A DNA stretch of 48,932 nucleotides from Streptosporangiales bacterium. Lineage in GTDB: Bacteria; Actinomycetota; Actinomycetes; Streptosporangiales; WHST01. Shown here piece after piece: positions 35,495 to 43,736 of this stretch (the first letter of the stretch is position 1; every line of letters starts with the position of its first letter). The translations under genes were made by a program, and so were the position numbers. The notes under the pieces are model-generated. The model was not told where the DNA came from and searched no databases. It saw only the letters and a list, made by a program, of their open reading frames with translations. The stretch lies in the NCBI GenBank assembly GCA_009379825.1, contig WHTA01000041.1, forward strand, positions 1-48,932, in the 5' to 3' direction.

Positions 35495-36495
35495 TGTTCC
35501 CAGACCCCTCGCACTTGGCGGCCGAAGAGTCCCTGTGGCCGGAAGATGAGGATCACCACGATCAGCGCGAACGTCACGACGGGCTGCCAGGTGGCGCCGA
35601 GGAACGAGTCGGAGAGCGTCTGCAGGAGAGCGACCACGAACCCGGCGCCGATCGCGCCGACCACGTTGCCGAGATCGGCGAGGATGACCACCGTGAAGGC
35701 GATCGCCAGCGGCTCGTCGCCCACCGTCGGGGTAGAAGGGAAGCGGTACAACAGAGCCGCGCCGGCGAGCGCGGCTACCGCGCACCCGATGCCCAGGGTG
35801 ACCATGTGGATGCGGCTGATGTCGATGCCGGCCAACTGCGCGCCGCGCTCGTCCTGCGCCACCGCGCGTACTGCCCGGCCGAGCCTGGTCGCCTTCAACC
35901 CGATGCCCAACACGGCGATGGCGACGAGCGAGATGAGCACGGTGGCGAGCTGGTCCCAGGTGACCCTCGTGTCGAGGAACGTGATCGGTGGCTGCGACCA
36001 GTAATGGCCGATGCCTTTCGTGTTCGGTCCCCAGACGAGCTGGTGCAGGCCGATGAGCACCACGGAGATGCCCATGGTGAGCACGAACGTGTTCATCATC
36101 CACCGCTCGTCGGAGCGTCGGCGCAACACGCGGAACAGGGACACGTCCGCCAGTACGCCGAGCAGGAAGCCGACGCACATTGCCGCGAGGATGGCGAGCA
36201 ACGGGCTGAGCGCGCCGAGTACTGGGACGTCGAGCGACTGGGCGAGCCAGCCGTAGGTGAGGTAGCTGGTGAGCGTGCCGACCATGAAGAACGCGCCCTG
36301 CGCGAAGTTGAGCACGTTCATCACGCCGAACACCAGCGACAGGCCGACGGCCATCAACGCCCAGGTGCTGCCGGTGACGAGCGTGCCGACGACGATGAAC
36401 GTGCCGCGGTAGTACGACGCCACGGCGAGCACCACCAGCACGCCGACCGCGATGGCGAGGTTCGTCGGCGGGACCCGCCGGAGCGCGCTAGACAC
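35491..36495 (-). CDS. livH: Branched-chain amino acid-type ABC permease LivH
   Basis: A 334-residue membrane subunit paired with LivM. Helical segments include ALMAVGLSLVFGVMNVLN, where NFAQGAFFMVG is the LivH signature, and ADLGNVVGAIGAGFVVAL near the end. GTG 36495 (VSSALRRVPPTN) overlaps the upstream ATPase stop by 8 bp and is chosen over a distal upstream start that would add 30 residues without homology. FRPQGLFG at the C-terminus is typical of the family. Confidence 0.91.
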   Translation of the reverse strand: MSSALRRVPPTNLAIAVGVLVVLAVASYYRGTFIVVGTLVTGSTWALMAVGLSLVFGVMNVLNFAQGAFFMVGTLTSYLTYGWLAQSLDVPVLGALSPLLAILAAMCVGFLLGVLADVSLFRVLRRRSDERWMMNTFVLTMGISVVLIGLHQLVWGPNTKGIGHYWSQPPITFLDTRVTWDQLATVLISLVAIAVLGIGLKATRLGRAVRAVAQDERGAQLAGIDISRIHMVTLGIGCAVAALAGAALLYRFPSTPTVGDEPLAIAFTVVILADLGNVVGAIGAGFVVALLQTLSDSFLGATWQPVVTFALIVVILIFRPQGLFGRQVRGVWEQ

Positions 36496-37192
36496 CAAGG
36501 TAGGCCTCCCGGCCGTATGGGTTGTCGCGTAGTTCGTCCGCCGTACCTTCGAGGCGGAGGACGCCGCCCTCGAGGACCCAGGCATGGTCGGCGAGGCCGA
36601 GCGACTGCTGTACGTGCTGCTCGACGAGGAGCACGGTGAGACCCCTGCGGTGCAGCTCCCGTAGCGCGGTGAAGACCGTGGTGACGATCGTGGGGGCGAG
36701 GCCGCTCGACGGCTCGTCGACGAGGAGCAGCCGCGGATCGCCCATCAGCGCGCGGCCGAGCGCGAGCATCTTGCGCTGCCCACCGCTGAGTGTGCCGGCC
36801 GCCTGCGTACCGCGTTCGGCGAGCCAGGGAAAGAGCTCGTGCACGGTGTCGAGCCGGCGGGCGAGGTCGTTACGCGGAGCGTGGAACCCGCCGACGAGCA
36901 GGTTCTCCCTGATGCTCATGTTCGGGAACAGGTTGAGCTGCTCGGAGACGAGCCCGATCCCGTGCCGGACACGTGCATGGGCGGGCAGCTCGTGCAGCCG
37001 CTCGCCTTCGAACGTCACCGTGCCCGCGGGTACGCGAACCAGGCCGGCCAGCGCCAGCAGGAGCGTCGACTTGCCGGCGCCGTTCGGGCCGAGCACGACG
37101 CCGAACCGAGCGGCGTCGACGGAGAGCGAGACGCCGTGCAGCACCTCGATGGATCCGTACGCGGCACGCAGATCCTGCACTTCTAGCGTCAT
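36488..37192 (-). CDS. livF: Branched-chain amino acid-type ABC ATPase LivF
   Basis: A 234-residue ATPase: Walker A GPNGAGKST, Q-loop VSEQLNLFPN, ABC signature LSGGQRKML, Walker B LLLVDEPSSGLAP and a switch His in VEQHVQ. The short length and the LNLFPNMSIRENLL region are LivF-like. ATG 37192 overlaps livG by 4 bp. It energises LivH/LivM together with LivG. Confidence 0.93.
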   Translation of the reverse strand: MTLEVQDLRAAYGSIEVLHGVSLSVDAARFGVVLGPNGAGKSTLLLALAGLVRVPAGTVTFEGERLHELPAHARVRHGIGLVSEQLNLFPNMSIRENLLVGGFHAPRNDLARRLDTVHELFPWLAERGTQAAGTLSGGQRKMLALGRALMGDPRLLLVDEPSSGLAPTIVTTVFTALRELHRRGLTVLLVEQHVQQSLGLADHAWVLEGGVLRLEGTADELRDNPYGREAYLGV

Positions 37193-37923
37193 GCGGCAGC
37201 CACCTCGGTACCCAGGTACGCCTCGACGACGCGCGGGTTGCGCATCACCTCGTGTGTCGCTCCGTCGTCGAGCACCTCGCCGCGGTCGAGCACCACCAGC
37301 CGCGGACACAGTGAGGTGATGGTCTCGATGACGTGCTCGACGATGATCACCGTGAGGCCATCGGCCGCGAGGCCGCGTACGGTCTCGATGAAGCCGCCGA
37401 GCTGGCCGGTCACCAGACCTGCGGCGAGCTCGTCGAGCAGCAGGATCCGTGGCTGCGAGCCGAGAGCGCGGGCCAGGTCGACGATCTTCAGGTCCAGCGT
37501 GTTGAGCGTGGCGATCGGCGTTTCCGGGTCCTTGTCGAAGCCGGCACGGACGAGCGCGGCGCCGGCGCGTTCTCGCGGTGTAGCCGCCCTGTCGGTCGTA
37601 CCGCCGAACGTCGTCGCGACCAACACGCTCTCCAGGGCGGTCATCGCGGTGAACGGCTGCGGCACCTGGAACGTACGCGCGACGCCGAGCCGGCAGAGCC
37701 GTTCCGGCGGTGCGTTGATGGTGTCCACGCCGTGCACACGCACCCGTCCCGACGTGGGCCGCAGGGCACCGGCGATACAGCTCAGGAACACCGTCTTGCC
37801 CGCACCGTTGGGCCCGACCAACCCGACGACCTCACCATCGGCGACCTCGAGCGATACGCCGCCGAGTGCCACGTGTCCGCCGAACCGCTTGGTCAGCTGC
37901 TCCACCGCGACCGCGTTCGTCAT
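37189..37923 (-). CDS. livG: Branched-chain amino acid-type ABC ATPase LivG
   Basis: A 244-residue ATPase: Walker A GPNGAGKTV (Val instead of the usual Thr/Ser after KT), RTFQVPQPF as the Q-loop of LivG, Walker B RILLLDELAAGL and a switch His in VEHVIE. The ABC signature is unusual, LNTLDLKIVDLARAL, with no LSGGQ; the family form is normally LSYGQQR. This substitution may weaken ATPase function in this subunit. ATG 37923 lies directly after the livK stop. Confidence 0.9.
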   Translation of the reverse strand: MTNAVAVEQLTKRFGGHVALGGVSLEVADGEVVGLVGPNGAGKTVFLSCIAGALRPTSGRVRVHGVDTINAPPERLCRLGVARTFQVPQPFTAMTALESVLVATTFGGTTDRAATPRERAGAALVRAGFDKDPETPIATLNTLDLKIVDLARALGSQPRILLLDELAAGLVTGQLGGFIETVRGLAADGLTVIIVEHVIETITSLCPRLVVLDRGEVLDDGATHEVMRNPRVVEAYLGTEVAAA

Positions 37924-37924
37924 C

Positions 37925-39105
37925 TCACCCTCCCTGCGCGAGCCGGATCTCGCTCGTCGCGAGCCGGCGGGGATAGGTGATGGACGGCTTGCCGTCCCAG
38001 TACTGGACGACCGGCGCGAGGTAGCCGTCGTCACCGGAGACCGGGACCGGCCAGCTCGCCGAGGTGAAGCGGTACTCCTTCATCATCATGCCGTCGTACG
38101 AGATCTTTCCCGTCATCAGCTCGTCGGTGCCGACCTTGGTGAGCGTCTCGGTCGTGATCTCGCCGTGCTTCTCTTGTACGCGGCCTCGAACTTCTTCGCC
38201 TCCTCGGTCGCGTACAGCACGTTGAGGTCCATCACGCCGTCGGAGGCGGCACCCGTCGCCTTGTGCCAGTCGCCGGTGTACGAGAGGCCGTCGCAGATGA
38301 TCAGCCCTTCGAAGCCCAGGCTGCGGGTCTGCTTGAGCAGGCTCGCGATGCCCTGCAGCGCGGTACCCGTGCCCGCGATGACGGAGGCGTCCTGGCGCAG
38401 GAACGTGTTGACCATCGCGTTGTGCTCGGTCTCGTCCATGGCGAAGAACTGCTTGCCCTTCACCTGCCAGCCGTCGTCCTTGAACTCCTTGGCGAGCGTC
38501 TGCACCACACCGCGCCCGAAGTCGGTGTCCTCACCGAACAGGGCGACCGTCTTGCCGTTCGGCAGCTCCAGCCCGTTGTCGAGCGCTTCGTCGAGCGCAG
38601 CGACGTACGCCGCCTGCTGCTCCCCGGGCGGCGGGTACTGCTTGCCGAAGAAGTACTTGGGTTTGGTCTTCTCGACCTTGTCGTCGACCGCCTGGCCGAG
38701 CGCGCCGTAGAAGAAGTGCGGCATCTGGTAGCGCTCGGACAGCGGCATCACGCCGAGCGTGACGTCGGTGTTCCAGTTGCCGAACATCGCCTGCACGCCG
38801 TCGCGGTTGATCGCGTACGTGTAGGCGCTGACCGCCGCGGCCGGGTCGGCCTTGTCGTCGACGGGGACGAGCTCGATCTGCGTGTCGCCGATCTTGTTGT
38901 CCACTTCGGCGAACGCCATCTTCGTCGCGTTGAGGATGGCCTGGCCGCTCTCCGCGTCGGGACCGGTCAACGGGGCCTCGACGCCGAGCTTGAAGGTGCC
39001 GGAATCCTCACCGCCGCCCGTCGCACCGCAACCGGTGGCCGCGGCGACACCGGTGAGGACGAGGCTGGCGAGTAGTGCTGCTGTCCTGGAGAATCGGGCA
39101 GGCAT
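37925..39105 (-). pseudogene. livK: ABC substrate-binding lipoprotein LivK, frame broken near the 3' end
   Basis: Encodes a periplasmic-type receptor for the Liv importer. ATG 39105 follows GGAGG (7 nt spacing) and opens a lipoprotein signal peptide with lipobox ATGC. The mature part has GVEAPLTGPDAESGQ and the usual type I binding-protein order. Near 38172 the frame shifts: KKFEAAYK is followed by nonsense in the original frame, while one base away the sequence continues KHGEITTETLTKVGTDEL and ends at 37925 after MTGKISYDGMMM. One missing base restores about 393 residues. As found, the C-terminal lobe is lost. It could be a sequence error or early decay. Confidence 0.82.
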
Positions 39106-39148
39106 GCGACACACCTCCACGAGGCCCCCGTACCAATGAACTAGACTG
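39106..39148. promoter_or_regulatory. Divergent promoter region of livK and the XRE-cupin regulator
   Basis: The gap and the first codons of the regulator hold TAGACT (39142-39147, plus strand) and TATAGT (39161-39156, minus strand). An imperfect palindrome TAGACTGATGGACTA (39142-39156) overlaps both and is a candidate operator. Confidence 0.4.
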
Positions 39149-39739
39149 ATGGACTACTATAATCGCATGAAGGCGTTTGGCAAGACCCTTGCGGCGAACC
39201 TGCGACGAGTGCGGTCGGAACGCGGCTACTCGTTGGCGGCGCTGGCCGACCGATCGGGCGTGGCCAAGGCGACGCTGGCCAACCTGGAGCAGGGGCGGGG
39301 AAACCCGACGATCGAGACGGTGTGGTCGCTGGCGATCGCCCTCGGCGTCGCCTTCAGCGACCTGTTCGAGCAGGCGGACCTGGTCGACACCCGGTTGGTG
39401 CGCGCGGACGAGGGCTCGCACGTACTGAGCCACACCGATGCGCCGCCGCTCGACCTACGGCTGGTGGACCGCATCGAGTCGCCGTCGGGGTTGACCGAGA
39501 TCTTCGAGATGACGCTGGCCGCCGGCGGCGAGCAACAGGGGAAGCCGCACGGCGACGGCGTGGTCGAGCGGATGTTCGTGTACTCCGGCCGGGTGCTCGC
39601 CGGGCCGGTCGACGACCCGGTCGAGCTGGGGCCGGGAGACTTCCTCAGGTACCCGGGGGATCGGCCACACATCTACAAGGCCGTCGACGGACCGTGCCGG
39701 GGCATGTTGATCGTCGGCTATCCGTCGATGCGGCGGTGA
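39149..39739 (+). CDS. XRE-family regulator with C-terminal cupin domain
   Basis: A 196-residue transcription factor: an XRE helix-turn-helix at about residues 13-68 (SLAALADRSGVAKATLANLEQG) in two parts, GYSLAALADRSG then KATLANLEQG, followed by a cupin sensor domain (about 100-190) with LAAGGEQQGKPHGDG and GPGDFLRYPGDRPH. Cupin regulators bind small ligands. It is divergent from the livK operon and probably controls it. ATG 39149 is the longest frame; ATG 39167 (MKAFGKTL) is likely because the first ATG lies within a palindrome and lacks a ribosome site. Confidence 0.88.
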   Translation: MDYYNRMKAFGKTLAANLRRVRSERGYSLAALADRSGVAKATLANLEQGRGNPTIETVWSLAIALGVAFSDLFEQADLVDTRLVRADEGSHVLSHTDAPPLDLRLVDRIESPSGLTEIFEMTLAAGGEQQGKPHGDGVVERMFVYSGRVLAGPVDDPVELGPGDFLRYPGDRPHIYKAVDGPCRGMLIVGYPSMRR

Positions 39740-39743
39740 CCGG

Positions 39744-40220
39744 TCAGCTCCCTTCGTACGCTGCGCGTAGTTCGTCGATGTCGAGCTTGGACATCTGCAG
39801 CATGGCTGCCATGGCCCGGGCCGACTTCGTCTCGTCCGGGTCGCTGAGGTACTCGAGCATGACGCGGGGGACGATCTGCCACGACAGCCCGTACTTGTCC
39901 TTCAGCCAGCCGCACGGGCCGTGTTCACCGCCGTCCGCGGCGAGCTTCTCCCACAGCTCGTCGACCTCGGCCTGGGTGTTGCAGTCGACGCACAGCGAGA
40001 TCGCCTCGGTGAACTTGAACTGCGGGCCGCCGTTGAGCGCGATGAACTCCAGGCCCTCCAGCTGGAAGGTCACGAGCAGCACCGTGCCCTCCTCGCCCGG
40101 TCCGGCCTTGCCGGAGTACTTGATGTCGAGGATCTTCGCGTCGTTGAACAGTGAGACGTAGAAGTTGGCCGCCTCCTCGGCCTGGTCGTCGAACCACAGG
40201 TAGGTCTTTATCCGCTGCAT
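39744..40220 (-). CDS. VOC-superfamily PhnB-like protein
   Basis: A 158-residue protein of the glyoxalase/vicinal-oxygen-chelate superfamily, PhnB/3-demethylubiquinone-methyltransferase-like branch. It begins [24 protein letters not shown] in two family blocks and has [19 protein letters not shown] and [16 protein letters not shown]. Metal-binding activity and substrate are unknown. ATG 40220 follows GGAAGGACC and is preferred to a 20-residue upstream extension. Its stop codon, with that of the regulator, forms the palindrome TGACCGGTCA. Confidence 0.86.
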   Translation of the reverse strand: MQRIKTYLWFDDQAEEAANFYVSLFNDAKILDIKYSGKAGPGEEGTVLLVTFQLEGLEFIALNGGPQFKFTEAISLCVDCNTQAEVDELWEKLAADGGEHGPCGWLKDKYGLSWQIVPRVMLEYLSDPDETKSARAMAAMLQMSKLDIDELRAAYEGS

Positions 40221-40307
40221 GGTCGGTCCTTCCGTGACGCATCGATGAGCAGGTAGACCTGGTCGTACGCCGGAACTCATCGGTGGCCCGGCAGGAATCT
40301 CGCGGGT

Positions 40308-42461
40308 TCAGCGCAGGAACGCCGCGGCGACGCCGGAGTCGACGGGCACCAGCAGCCCGGTCGTCTGGCCGAGCTCGTCACCGGCGAGCACGCAGACGGC
40401 CGCGGCCACGTGCTCGGGCAGCACCTCGCGCTTCAGCAGCGTGCGGCGTGCGTAGAACTCGCCCAGCTCGTCCTCCGGTACGCCGTACAGCGCCGCGCGC
40501 TGTGCGCCCCAGCCGGACGCGAAGATCCCCGAGCCGCGCACCACGGCGTCGGGGTTCACGCCGTTCACCCTGATGCCGTGCGCGCCGAGCTCTGCGGCGA
40601 GCAGCCGCACCTGGTGTGCCTGGTCGGCCTTGGCGGCGCCGTACGCGACGTTGTTCGCGCCGGCGAACACGCCGTTCACCCTGATGCCGTGCGCGCCGAG
40701 CTCTGCGGCGAGCAGCCGCACCTGGTGTGCCTGGTCGGCCTTGGCGGCGCCGTACGCGACGTTGTTCGCGCCGGCGAACACGCCGTTCTTGCTGACCACG
40801 TAGACGATGTCGCCGCCCATGCCCTGCTCGGTGAGGACCCGCGCGGCCGCCCTGCTGACCAGGAACGAGCCGCGCGCCATCACCCGGTGCTGGAGGTCCC
40901 AGTCGTCGACGCTGGTCTCGGTCAGCGGTGCGGACCTGGAGAGACCGGCGTTGTTGACCACCAGGTCGAGGCCGCCGAACGCCAGCGTCGCGTCGCGTAC
41001 GGCGGTGTCCACGGCCTGCTCGTCGCCGACGTCGACCTGCACTGCGACGGCGCGGTCGGTGTCGCCGATGCTACGCGCGGTCTCCTCGGCCGCGGCGAGG
41101 TCCAGGTCGGCGACGGCGACGCACGCGCCCTCGGCGGCGAGCCGTCGTGCCGTCGCCCGGCCGATGCCGGAGCCGCCGCCGGTGACGAGCGCGATCCGGG
41201 TAGCCAGCGGCTTGGGCGGTGGTTGCCTGCGCAGCTTCGCCTCCTCCAGCTCCCAGTACTCGATGCGGAACTTCTCCGCCTCGCTGATCGGCTCGTACGT
41301 GGAGATGATCTCCGCGCCGCGCATCACGTTGATCGCGTTCAGGTAGAACTCCGCGGCGACCCGTGCGGTCTGCTTGTCCTTGCCGAACGAGAACATGCCC
41401 ACGCCCGGCACGAGCACGACGGCCGGGTCGGCGCCGCGCATCGCCGGGCTGCCGGGCGAGGCATGGCGCCGGTAGCACGCGGTGTACTCGGTGCGGTACT
41501 CGGTATGCAGCTCGCGCAGCCGCGCGACGGCGTCGGGGAGCGCGGCGTCACCGGGCAGGTCGAGGAGCAGTGGGCGCACCTTCGTGCGCAGGAAGTGGTC
41601 CGGGCACGACGTGCCCAGCTGCACCAGGCGCGGGTGCTCGGCGCCGGCCAGGAAGGTGAGCACGGCTTCGTCGTCGGTGAAGTGCCCGACCTGTCGCTGG
41701 TCCGTGGACGCCAGCCCGCGCAGCACGGGCGCCAGCGCCGCCGCCCGTGCCCGCCGCTGCGTTGCCGGCAGCGGTCGACGGTCCGCCAGGGCTGGCCCGA
41801 ACGGCTCGCGCCCGCTCGCCTCCGCGCGCGTCGATGTAGCGCTGCGCGGTGTGGATGATCTCCAGCGAGTTGTCGCGACACTCCTCGGACGTGGCCCCCC
41901 ACGCGGTGATGCCGTGCCCGCCGAGGATGCAGCCGATCGCGTCCGGGTGCGCGGCGTGGATCGCCGCGATGTCCAGGCCGAGCTGGAAACCCGGCCGTCG
42001 CCAGGGCACCCAGACCACCGGTCCCCGAAACAGTCGGCGGTCAGCGGCTCGCCGTCGGCAGCGGCGGCGAACGCGATGCCGGCGTCCGGGTGCAGGTGGT
42101 CGACGTGTGCGCTCGGCAGCAGGCCGTGCATGGCGGTGTCGATGGACGGCGCGGCGCCGCCCCTGCCGTGCAGGCAGTAGTCGAACAGCCCGACCATCTC
42201 GTCCTCGCGGTCGACGCCCGGGTAGCCGTCGACGAGCGCGCGGAGCCGGTCCAGCCGGAGCACGGCCAACCCCTGCTCCCTGAGGGTGCCGAGGTCGCCG
42301 CCCGAGCCCTTGACCCACAGCAGCTCCGTCGGCTGCCCGGTGACCGGGTCGGCCACCTCGGCCTTGGCGGACGCGTTGCCGCCGGCGTAGTTGGTGTTGC
42401 GTGGGTCCGCGCCCAGCTCGTGCGACCGGTCGAGCAGCTGGCGTACAACGTCGTGCATCAC
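40308..42461 (-). pseudogene. rhaD: Rhamnulose-1-phosphate aldolase/dehydrogenase fusion, disrupted
   Basis: A bifunctional protein: N-terminal class II aldolase (about residues 1-320) with zinc motif AHVDHLHPDAG, and C-terminal short-chain dehydrogenase with GGGSGIG and YGAAK. Three lesions are seen. One base is missing at about 42018, so a stretch including the third aldolase His (LGGHGITAWG) is read out of frame. One base is gained near 41826, which restores the frame after about 64 codons. A 111-bp in-frame duplication near the 3' end doubles the YxxxK catalytic segment. The frame is open throughout, but as read the aldolase site would be destroyed. GTG 42461 overlaps rhaI by 4 bp. Confidence 0.82.
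40557..40788 (-). repeat. Exact 111-bp tandem duplication in rhaD
   Basis: Units 40557-40667 and 40668-40778 are identical, and each is bordered by the 10-mer CACGCCGTTC (40557, 40668 and again 40779). The duplication keeps the frame (37 codons) and repeats the dehydrogenase segment ending GIRVNG. The 10-mer also encodes NGV in both flanking positions, so slippage between the two NGV codon runs explains the event. Confidence 0.9.
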
Positions 42462-43624
42462 GCACCCCAGCCGGCCCGGGCGCCGCCGACCCGTTCAGCA
42501 GCGATGCGTTCAGCGTAACCGGATCCCGCGTACGCCGCCATCGGGTCCTGCGCGAGCCCCCACTCCTTGCGCAGCTCGGCGAGCAACGGGCGTACGTCGG
42601 TGTTGTAGGCGTCCATCAGCACGGCGTTCGCGCCGAGCACGTCACCGCTTCGCTGGGCCCGGTCGAGCGCGGCCTGGTCGACGAGCAGCGCCTTGGCGGT
42701 GGCCTCCTGGACGTTGAGCACCGACCGGATCTGGCCGGGTATCTTCGGCTCGATGTTGTGGCACTCGTCGAGCATGAACGCGATCTCCGTGTCCGCGCCG
42801 AAGCCGCCGCCGCGCACCACCTCGTACATGATGCGGAACAGCTGGAACGGGTCGGCCGCGCCGGCCATCAGGTCGTCGTCGGCGTAGAACCTGGAGTTGA
42901 AGTCGAAGCCGCCGAGGCGGCGCTCGCGCAGCAGCATGGCGACGATGAACTCGATGTTCGTGCTCGGCGCGTGGTGCCCGGTGTCGACGACGACCTGCGC
43001 GCGCTCGCCGAGCCGGAGGCAGTGCAGCAGCGCGGTGCCCCAGTCAGGCACGTCGGTGGCGTAGAACGCCGGCTCGAACAGCTTGTACTCCAACAGCATC
43101 CGCTGGTCGCCGGCGAGCCGTTCGTAGGTGCGGGTGAGCGAGTCGGCGAGCCGTGCCTGGCGGTCGCGGAGGTCGTCCTGGCCCGGGTAGTTGGTGCCGT
43201 CGGCGAACCAGAGCTTCAGGTCGCGTGAACCGGTCGCGTCCATCACGTCCACGCATTCGAGCAGCCGGTCGACGGCTTTGTGCCTGATTGCGTCGTCCGG
43301 GTTCGTCACGCTGCCGAGCCGGAAGTCGTCGTCCTGGAAGACGTTGGCGTTGATGGTGCCGATGCGCAGTCCCTGGTCCGCCGCGTACCTGGCGAGGTCG
43401 GCGTAGTCGTCGACGGTGTCCCACGGGATGTGCAGCGCCACGCTCGGCGCGATCCCCGTGAAGCGGTGCACAGTGGCGGCGTCGTCGACCTTCTTGTACG
43501 GCGTGCGCGGCACGCCCGGCTGGGCGAAGACCTTGAACCGGGTACCCGAGTTGCCGTAGCCCCACGACGGCGTCTCGATCCGTTGTGTTCGCAGCAGTTC
43601 CTTGACGTTTCCGATGCCGGTCAT
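42458..43624 (-). CDS. rhaI: L-rhamnose isomerase
   Basis: A 388-residue enzyme converting L-rhamnose to L-rhamnulose, of the RhaI type found in actinobacteria and pseudomonads. Sequence landmarks include WGYGNSGTRFKVF, TNYPGQDD, LEYKLFEPAFYATDVPDWG, VVVDTGHHAPSTNIEF with the metal His/Asp pair and FDFNSRFYADDDL. ATG 43624 follows GAGAGG. The stop overlaps rhaD by GTGA. Expression is probably repressed by the LacI-type regulator at 43737 through the operator at 43663. Confidence 0.93.
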   Translation of the reverse strand: MTGIGNVKELLRTQRIETPSWGYGNSGTRFKVFAQPGVPRTPYKKVDDAATVHRFTGIAPSVALHIPWDTVDDYADLARYAADQGLRIGTINANVFQDDDFRLGSVTNPDDAIRHKAVDRLLECVDVMDATGSRDLKLWFADGTNYPGQDDLRDRQARLADSLTRTYERLAGDQRMLLEYKLFEPAFYATDVPDWGTALLHCLRLGERAQVVVDTGHHAPSTNIEFIVAMLLRERRLGGFDFNSRFYADDDLMAGAADPFQLFRIMYEVVRGGGFGADTEIAFMLDECHNIEPKIPGQIRSVLNVQEATAKALLVDQAALDRAQRSGDVLGANAVLMDAYNTDVRPLLAELRKEWGLAQDPMAAYAGSGYAERIAAERVGGARAGWGA

Positions 43625-43662
43625 CGGCGGCTCACCTCTCCCAGGCCGTGCGGCAGGCCGCG

Positions 43663-43674
43663 TGAATCGTTTCA
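43663..43674. promoter_or_regulatory. LacI-type operator between rhaI and the regulator gene
   Basis: TGAATCGTTTCA, identical to the site upstream of rhaB. It lies 39 bp upstream of rhaI (minus) and just upstream of TAGGAT (43693-43698), the likely -10 box of the regulator, so the regulator probably controls itself and rhaI-rhaD. Confidence 0.75.
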
Positions 43675-43736
43675 AATGACCGCTTGTGAGGATAGGATCG
43701 GCACACCTGACTGTCAAGTGCGGACGAGAGGACCAA

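Noticed and set aside
41548-42465. The second frame over rhaD as an independent gene
   Set aside because: It matches the aldolase only between the two frameshifts; it is a piece of rhaD, not a separate gene.
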